Part shown: positions 49,177 to 54,849 of the stretch, in pieces
Layout of the letters: the number at the start of each line of letters is the position of its first letter
Position numbering within the stretch: the first letter of the stretch is position 1
Assembly (NCBI GenBank): GCA_016783125.1
Contig: JADHXE010000003.1
Coordinates: forward strand, 1-54,849
Reading direction: 5' to 3'
DNA length: 54,849 nucleotides
Origin: Anaerolineales bacterium
GTDB taxonomy: Bacteria > Chloroflexota > Anaerolineae > Anaerolineales > UBA11858
The notes under the pieces: generated by a model
Databases searched by the model: none
Seen by the model: the letters and a program-made list of their open reading frames with translations, nothing else
Told to the model about the DNA's origin: nothing
Translations under genes and position numbers: made by a program

Positions 49177-49728
49177 TTAGACATCCTCGAAGCGGATATT
49201 GATATTGGTGGTGCCATTACCAAGATCCACACCTTGAACCACTATGGCCTCGCCGCTTTCGTGACCATCAAAGACCATGCTAAAGGTGGTTTCGGTAATC
49301 GCTGTGTTGAGTGTGCGTTCTATCAATCCCATCTCAGTGAGCGCACCACGGTAGAACTCGATGGCTTCTTCTACCGTCAGGCTGGTGGCGAAATTGACCT
49401 GGTCGCCGCCGCCGGTGAAGTTTTGCACGTCATCGGGCAGAGGGAACTCAGTATCATATTCTCGAGATTCCTCAGACATGTCATCATCTTCATGATCTTC
49501 TGCCTCGTCTGCCTCGTCGGCATCGTCGGCATCGTCGGCATCCTCCGCTTCTTCCGCGTGACTCTCTTCAGCCTCATCGGCATCTTCAGAATGACTGTCT
49601 TCTGCATCTTCGCCAGCCATCTCCTCGGCAGCAGGGGCTTGGCTTTCTTCGACAGCAGCTTCCGGAGAAGAGCAAGCCACACCGATTACCAGGAGTAATA
49701 CAAATATAAGTGATAGTTTACGGTTCAT
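49177..49728 (-). CDS. Acidic lipoprotein
   Basis: 183 residues from ATG 49728 (AAAGGA upstream). Lipobox VGVACSS-like at ~19, a long Glu/Asp/Ala linker (~25-85, DADDADDADEADEAE), and a folded C-terminus of ~95 residues (TEFPLPDDVQNF; AIEFYRGALTEMGL). The C-terminal domain recurs in Anaerolineae lipoproteins as I recall. Function unknown. Confidence 0.75.
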   Translation of the reverse strand: MNRKLSLIFVLLLVIGVACSSPEAAVEESQAPAAEEMAGEDAEDSHSEDADEAEESHAEEAEDADDADDADEADEAEDHEDDDMSEESREYDTEFPLPDDVQNFTGGGDQVNFATSLTVEEAIEFYRGALTEMGLIERTLNTAITETTFSMVFDGHESGEAIVVQGVDLGNGTTNINIRFEDV

Positions 49729-49772
49729 GTTTTTTCCTTTGACGATAAATTTGTATGAAGAAATGATGTGAT

Positions 49773-50699
49773 CTAACGACACGGTTCCCGCCAGGCATCT
49801 AACTCCCAATTCTTCTTGAGGAAATCGAAATTCATGGCGTTGACCTGAGGACAGAACTCATCGCTGTCGAGTTCGTATTCTACCCCAAAAACTGATTTTC
49901 CGGAGTGCACAAATGGCAAAAGGAGATCGCATTCATCGTAATAGAAACACTCTTCGTTCAACGCCCAATCGAAATAGAGCACCAGGTCTTGGATCTGATC
50001 TAAATCGTTCTTCAAGCCGATAGATAACCCACGTGCATGGGCGACTTCAGCCAACCAGAGATTGTATTCGAGCTGATCCTGATAAGTTAGGGAAAAGCCG
50101 CTCTGATTGGCATACCCATCCATATTGTCTGGTTCAACACCGTCACAACCTTTGTCAACGGCCAAATCCAGGCGGGCTTCCATGATGGGGGCTAGCAACT
50201 CTATTTGGCGGATATCCAACCACTTTTCATCAGGCCAGCCTTCAAGTTCTTTCCCAAGAAGTTCAGTTGGAAAATCATCGGCATCCTCACGCCAGTCTTC
50301 CCAACTCCCGGCGCTGAAGTAGCAGATCACCACGCGGCCATCGGCGTGCAGTTCATCAATTACATTCTGAGGGGCCTCGAAGAGGTCGATATCATACACC
50401 TGAACATCGAGGGTTGTGTCGATCTCCCCAGACAACTGCCACTGCCAACTCGTACCAGGAGCAGGCTGCCACCAATTAGAATCCTGGCTGACCTCTTGAG
50501 CAGGAATCGTGGAAAAGGTTTCTGTTGGCTGAACTGGAATATCCCCAAAAGATGGGGCAAAAGAGCAAGCAGCAAGGAGAAAGAGTGTCGTGAAAACCCC
50601 CAGCCGTAAGATGGCTTTGGCATCAATCGCTTCGCTCGCTTTGCGTGCCTTGGCGTGCGTGCCGTTGGCATGACGCACCTTTGGTGTGCCAGCACTCAT
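49773..50699 (-). CDS. GH114-type endo-alpha-1,4-polygalactosaminidase-like lipoprotein
   Basis: 308 residues. TIM-barrel family GH114 signature: WQWQLSGEID, VQVYDIDLFEA, VICYFSAGSWEDWR, GCDGVEPDNMDGY, GLSIGLKNDLDQI. A lipobox LLAACS is near residue 45. The first ~28 residues are the translation of a GCACGC/GCGTGCC repeat, and the true start may be later (no ATG is near). The ATG overlaps the dnaE stop as ATGA, so it is read from the dnaE transcript. Likely cleaves amino-sugar polymers outside the membrane. Confidence 0.85.
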   Translation of the reverse strand: MSAGTPKVRHANGTHAKARKASEAIDAKAILRLGVFTTLFLLAACSFAPSFGDIPVQPTETFSTIPAQEVSQDSNWWQPAPGTSWQWQLSGEIDTTLDVQVYDIDLFEAPQNVIDELHADGRVVICYFSAGSWEDWREDADDFPTELLGKELEGWPDEKWLDIRQIELLAPIMEARLDLAVDKGCDGVEPDNMDGYANQSGFSLTYQDQLEYNLWLAEVAHARGLSIGLKNDLDQIQDLVLYFDWALNEECFYYDECDLLLPFVHSGKSVFGVEYELDSDEFCPQVNAMNFDFLKKNWELDAWREPCR

Positions 50700-53600
50700 T
50701 GAAAAGTGATCGTCTCGATACGGATATTTTCTTGCCCCATCAGGTCATGTAATTCTGCGATCAGATCAGGGTTGAGGCGAGTTGTATAGTTGGGGAAATC
50801 CAGTAAATAACCGCGCCCATCTTCAAAGATGTGGAACGCAAAACGATCAAACCCCGGGTAGCTGATCAATTTGCCAAAGATGCGGCGCATCAATAAACCA
50901 TCACGGATACGGCCCAATGCGGGCCGCATGATCACAGTGATCATGCGGATATCATCGCCATCCATTGCAGGTAAACCTGACAAGGCTGGCACCGACGGTG
51001 AGATCGACTCGGCGATCACCTCGCCTGGTTCAGCTGCAGCAGAAGCTGCATCAGAACCCGTTTCCCCCGCGATGATCTCGTGCAGTTGCTGCACTTCTTG
51101 GAATTCCTCGGCCAGAGATAAGGCCTCTTCGATCAACGATCCCTTCTCTTGAGGTTCTTCGGCTTGCTCTTCAGAAGCTTGCGCTTCCACAGGGGCGCCG
51201 TTGATCGCTTCCCAGTCGTCCGGGAAAGCATCTGGGGGTGGGGGCAGGCCATCATCGTCCCAGGTGCTCGGCTCGTATGCAGGCGCATCTTCGGCGACCT
51301 GGGGTTCACGAGACTCTGCCTGGGGGCGCGTATCAGTCTTTTTATCAGGAACCACGCCAAACCGTCTGTCTGAACTTCCCCCTGGGGGAGGACCCATCTG
51401 CGGGTAAGTATCAACTAAAGGCGTGACATGATTCAGCTCTGTGGTGATATGATCCACCAAAATCTTTGGCTCTACTCCTTGGGCATCCACTTTGCCATCT
51501 ACCATCACAATGGTGTCGAATTCGATGAGGTCGCGGTACTTCTCCCAGGTGCGCGGGAAGATCACCAGATCGATATTGCCCTGCATATCTTCAAGCGTGA
51601 CAAAGCCCATGGGCTGGCCCTTTTTGGTGGTATGGGGTCGCATACGGGCGATCAGGCCGGCCACTCGCACTGGCTGCCTGTCGTTGGCCTCGACCAGCTC
51701 AGTTGAGTAATGGGTGACGTTCTGATCGATAGCATCCATCACTGTACTGAGAGGGTGATCGGAGACATACAGGCCAATTAGCTCACGCTCCCAATCAAGC
51801 TGCTCACGGCGGGTAACCTCAGCATCGATGGAAGGCAATTGGATATTCTCCACCAGACCCGTTTGAGCCCCAAACATGCTCATTTGCCCAGAGTCAGCGG
51901 CTGCAAAATAGGATGAGCTGAGTGAAACGATGCGATCAAGAGAATCGAATAAGGCCGGGCGAACGCCAAACACATCCAAGGCCCCCACCTTGATCAGACA
52001 CTCGAGGGCGCGTTTACCCACTTTGCGCAGATCAGCGCAGCGGACGAATTCGTTGAGATCAACAAAGGGGCCATCCACACGAGCTTCCAGGAGCGTATCG
52101 ACGGGGCCATGACCGACGTTCTTGACCGCGCCTAAGCCAAAGCGAATGGCGGATTTGGCTTGACCGGGGACCGAAGACGGAGGACGGGCTTCTACGTCCC
52201 GGTCTCCCGTCTCCGGTCTTCCGTCTTCAATGGAGAAATCCCACAAGCTTTTGTTGATATCGGGAGGCAATACCTCGATGCCCATGCGGCGGCAGTCGGC
52301 AACGTAAACCGCTACTTTGTCGGTATTGTTCAGTTCAACCGATAGCAGAGCCGTCATATATTCGACGGAGTAATGAGTTTTGAGATAGGCCGTTTGCACA
52401 GCGATCACGCCATAGTCAGCGGCGTGGCCTTTGGGGAAGCCATAGCGGGCGAAAGCCTCCCAATTATCGAAGATTTCATTGGCAACTTCTTCAGAGACGC
52501 CGTTCTCAACAGCGCCGCTCACAAAACGGGTGCGCTGCTGCGTGAGCACATTGGCCTTCTTCTTGGCGACACCCTTGCGCAAAAAGTCAGCTTCTGAAGC
52601 CGTATACCCGGCCAGATTCATGGCCGAATACATGATCTGTTCCTGATAAACCGTGATCCCGTAGGTTTCTTCCAAGATGGGTTCGAGCTTGGGGTGCAGG
52701 TATTCGATCTTTTCTTGCCCATGCATACGCTTGATATAGCTGGGGATGAACTCCATCGGGCCTGGGCGGAAGAGGGCCACCATGGCGATGACATGATCCA
52801 GGTTTTGGGGTTTCATCTCCACCAGATTACGGCGCATACCGGCTCCCTCTACCTGGAAGACTCCAGCGGTTTCGCCGCGCCCCAAGAGTTCATAGGTTTC
52901 AGGATCATCTAACGGAATATTATTGAGATTGAACTCTACACCATGCCGTTCTTCGATCAAATCGCAAGCCCGGGCCATCACGGTCAATGTCGATAAACCC
53001 AGGAAATCCACTTTGAGCAAGCCCTGTTCGTCGATGACCGACATCTCGAATTGGGTGACGGTTTTTACCGGGCTATCTTGGGCCGAGCCGGTCGGTCGAT
53101 GCAAGGGCAAGTATTCAATAATGGGTTTGTCTGTGACAACCACCCCCGCAGCATGTGTCCCGGCATTGCGGACAACACCCTCCATCCCTTTGGCGGTGTC
53201 GATTAGATCTTTGATATAGCCGATTGATTCATAGGCTTTTTTGAAATCGGGGACGGTTTCCAAAGCCTGTTCGATGGTCACCGGCTTGCCGGGGATAGCA
53301 GGGATGAGTTTTGCAATGCGGTCTACTTCGTTGTTGGGGATGTCTTTTACGCGCCCGACGTCGCGGATCGCTGCGCGGGCTTTCATGGTGCCAAATGTGA
53401 TAATCTGCGCCACCTTGTCGTCGCCATATTTTCGGGCAGTATATTCCATCATTTCGGCGCGGCGGTCATCGCGGAAATCCAGGTCAATGTCGGGCATAGA
53501 AACACGCCCGGGGTTGAGGAAGCGCTCGAAGATCAGTTCGTGCTCAATGGGATCAACCAGGGTGATTTCTAAAGCATAAGCCACAATCGAACCCGCCGCA

Positions 53601-54679
53601 GAACCGCGCGCGTTGTACCAGATGCCCTCTTTTTTGGCGTATTGACATAAATCCCACACGATCAGGAAGTAGGCATCAAAGCCCATGGTATGGATAATAT
53701 CTAACTCGTATTTCAACCGCTCTTGATAAAGCGCGTCTTGGGCATGGGAACCAAAGCGCTTTTCCAGACCGCGCTCACACAGTTCCCGCAGGTAAGATTC
53801 GGTATCATAGCCTTCAGGGACAGAAAAATCGGGCAAGCGATATCCTTTGAACCCCAGGTCTACCTCGCAGCGTTCGGCAATCAAGAGCGTGTTGCTCAAC
53901 GCTTCCGGCACTTCAGCAAAAATGCTGCCCATCTCTTCAGCGCTTTTCAGGTAATAGGTGCTATCCGACATGCGCATCCGCTTGGGATCGGTGAGCAGCG
54001 AGCCGGTCTGCACGGCCAACAAGATATCCTGCAACTCAGCGTCGGAGGGGTTGATGTAGTGGACATCATTGGTCGCCACATAGCGGGCTTTATAGCGCGG
54101 GCCAAGTTCCAGCAGCGCCTTGTTGATATTGGCTAACTCGGGGATTTCGTGTTCTTGAAGTTCGAGATAGAAATTTTCCGCGCCGAAGACTTCATAGTAC
54201 CAATCCAACTTCGCGCGTGCTCCCGTTATGTCACCATTATTTATGGCCCGAGGAATTTCAGCAGCCATGCAGCCCGAAGTGCAGATCAACCCCTCGGCGT
54301 GTTCGGCCAGGAATTCATGGTCTATGCGCGGGCGATAATAGAAGCCTTCGAGTTGAGCAGCAGAAGCGATTTTGAGCAGATTCTGGTACCCTGCTTGATT
54401 CTGTGCCAACAGTAGCAGGTGGGAAGATTTTTTGTCAAGCTGGGCGATGCGATCGGTCATGCGCCGGGCGGCCATATAAGCTTCCAACCCAATGATCGGT
54501 TTGATGCCTGCCTCGGTAGCCGCGTTATAAAAATCGATCACACCGAACATGGTGCCATGATCGGTGATCGCCAAAGCAGGCATCTCTAACTCGGCGGCGC
54601 GCTGAACCAGCTTCTCGATATTACTAAAGCCGTCGAGCAGAGAGTATTCAGTGTGGGTGTGGAGATGGACGAAGGACAT
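50696..54679 (-). CDS. dnaE: DNA polymerase III alpha subunit
   Basis: 1327 residues. PHP domain (FVHLHTHTEYSLLDGFS), polymerase palm with catalytic MPDIDLDF near 395, fingers, HhH, and an OB-fold (VRVAGLIARMRPHTTKKGQP). After it a Pro/Asp/Glu-rich linker (~1120-1210) leads to a C-terminal domain (~1230-1327). Residues ~816-840 (EDGRPETGDRDVEARPPSS) are encoded by a palindromic repeat sitting in frame before IRFGLGAVKNVG. It is the replicative polymerase of DnaE1 type. The stop overlaps the GH114 start. Confidence 0.96.
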   Translation of the reverse strand: MSFVHLHTHTEYSLLDGFSNIEKLVQRAAELEMPALAITDHGTMFGVIDFYNAATEAGIKPIIGLEAYMAARRMTDRIAQLDKKSSHLLLLAQNQAGYQNLLKIASAAQLEGFYYRPRIDHEFLAEHAEGLICTSGCMAAEIPRAINNGDITGARAKLDWYYEVFGAENFYLELQEHEIPELANINKALLELGPRYKARYVATNDVHYINPSDAELQDILLAVQTGSLLTDPKRMRMSDSTYYLKSAEEMGSIFAEVPEALSNTLLIAERCEVDLGFKGYRLPDFSVPEGYDTESYLRELCERGLEKRFGSHAQDALYQERLKYELDIIHTMGFDAYFLIVWDLCQYAKKEGIWYNARGSAAGSIVAYALEITLVDPIEHELIFERFLNPGRVSMPDIDLDFRDDRRAEMMEYTARKYGDDKVAQIITFGTMKARAAIRDVGRVKDIPNNEVDRIAKLIPAIPGKPVTIEQALETVPDFKKAYESIGYIKDLIDTAKGMEGVVRNAGTHAAGVVVTDKPIIEYLPLHRPTGSAQDSPVKTVTQFEMSVIDEQGLLKVDFLGLSTLTVMARACDLIEERHGVEFNLNNIPLDDPETYELLGRGETAGVFQVEGAGMRRNLVEMKPQNLDHVIAMVALFRPGPMEFIPSYIKRMHGQEKIEYLHPKLEPILEETYGITVYQEQIMYSAMNLAGYTASEADFLRKGVAKKKANVLTQQRTRFVSGAVENGVSEEVANEIFDNWEAFARYGFPKGHAADYGVIAVQTAYLKTHYSVEYMTALLSVELNNTDKVAVYVADCRRMGIEVLPPDINKSLWDFSIEDGRPETGDRDVEARPPSSVPGQAKSAIRFGLGAVKNVGHGPVDTLLEARVDGPFVDLNEFVRCADLRKVGKRALECLIKVGALDVFGVRPALFDSLDRIVSLSSSYFAAADSGQMSMFGAQTGLVENIQLPSIDAEVTRREQLDWERELIGLYVSDHPLSTVMDAIDQNVTHYSTELVEANDRQPVRVAGLIARMRPHTTKKGQPMGFVTLEDMQGNIDLVIFPRTWEKYRDLIEFDTIVMVDGKVDAQGVEPKILVDHITTELNHVTPLVDTYPQMGPPPGGSSDRRFGVVPDKKTDTRPQAESREPQVAEDAPAYEPSTWDDDGLPPPPDAFPDDWEAINGAPVEAQASEEQAEEPQEKGSLIEEALSLAEEFQEVQQLHEIIAGETGSDAASAAAEPGEVIAESISPSVPALSGLPAMDGDDIRMITVIMRPALGRIRDGLLMRRIFGKLISYPGFDRFAFHIFEDGRGYLLDFPNYTTRLNPDLIAELHDLMGQENIRIETITFQ
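52157..52230. repeat. GACCGGGGAC/GACGGAGGACGGG palindrome inside dnaE, second copy
   Basis: GACCGGGGACCGAAGACGGA, GGACGGGCTT, then GTCTCCCGTCTCCGGTCTTC. Same family as 48012-48075. It adds ~25 residues to DnaE without a frameshift. Confidence 0.8.
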
Positions 54680-54849
54680 GGATGATAGTCTGGTAGTCGC
54701 TTAGTCTAATACCTTATTTTTGCGCAAAACTAGCAGGTTTCTATTCGATAACGCAAACAGGCGGCATTTCTAATCGGTAAAAAACATCCCAAAACAGGCC
54801 GATTTCGGTATCCTTGCTAAAAAGCTTTAGACTTATCACCACAAGGAGA
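54680..54849. other. Intergenic end of window with a ribosome site
   Basis: 170 bp upstream of dnaE. It holds no gene. CACAAGGAGA at the very end looks like the ribosome site of a plus-strand gene that starts just outside the window. Confidence 0.5.

Overview
This window looks like a piece of a Chloroflexota chromosome, most probably class Anaerolineae. That placement is an inference from gene content (BTAD-AAA regulator, serine T-box, YkcB-like GT39 with GtrA and GT2, paired M16 peptidases) and from the many palindromic and heptamer repeats, including GTCATTGCGA/GAAGCAATCTC elements. No rRNA gene is present to confirm it.

Region 1 (about 1-9.5 kb, minus strand) is a run of stress and regulatory genes: a CarD-like RNA polymerase-binding protein, a small alarmone synthetase, a PAS protein, a repetitive Q/E/K/R coiled coil, a multi-TM_helix channel-like protein, a B12-binding radical SAM enzyme with a zinc-ribbon partner, a baeRF-like protein, an SPFH protein and several very small proteins. 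Most of these starts have clear Shine-Dalgarno sites. A divergent BTAD-AAA regulator (9.6-12 kb) follows. Region 2 (12.2-14.5 kb) is AT-richer: a strong promoter, a possible short RNA, and a large serine recombinase flanked by imperfect direct repeats and followed by the 3' half of a tRNA-Asp gene.

Region 3 (14.6-31.4 kb) is mostly housekeeping: comM, acpS, an M16 peptidase pair, an FNR-like flavoprotein, an M19 dipeptidase, mutY, an MBL-fold protein and an M1 lipoprotein peptidase. A two-gene TIR / YEATS-TIR operon sits between acpS and the M16 genes, and a small helical protein plus nucleotidyltransferase pair lies at 30.5-31.4 kb. Many genes are separated by unusually long, perfect hairpin terminators.

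Region 4 (31.5-42.8 kb) reads as one envelope system: a GT39 glycosyltransferase, a BrnT/BrnA-like toxin-antitoxin pair, GtrA, a polyprenol-phosphate GT2, a DUF1566 lipoprotein, an arylsulfotransferase-like lipoprotein, and an OmpR-type response regulator with its kinase. Two things tie it together. Three of the proteins carry the same four-cysteine motif (C-x8-C-x12-C-x8-12-C). Three promoters carry the same tandem 11-bp boxes (TTCTAAACAAC-like) placed exactly 7 nt before a TAnnnT -10 box, as expected for a PhoB/OmpR-type activator.

Region 5 (42.7-54.8 kb) holds a DUF4143 ATPase, a sortase remnant, an RlmI-like methyltransferase, serS behind a T-box, DUF456, HEAT-repeat, Trm112-like, HicB, an acidic lipoprotein, GH114 and dnaE. 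Palindromic repeat elements lie inside several reading frames (dnaE, the histidine kinase, GT39, the M16 subunit) without breaking them. Several genes start 6-7 nt after a -10 box, so leaderless mRNAs look common in this genome.
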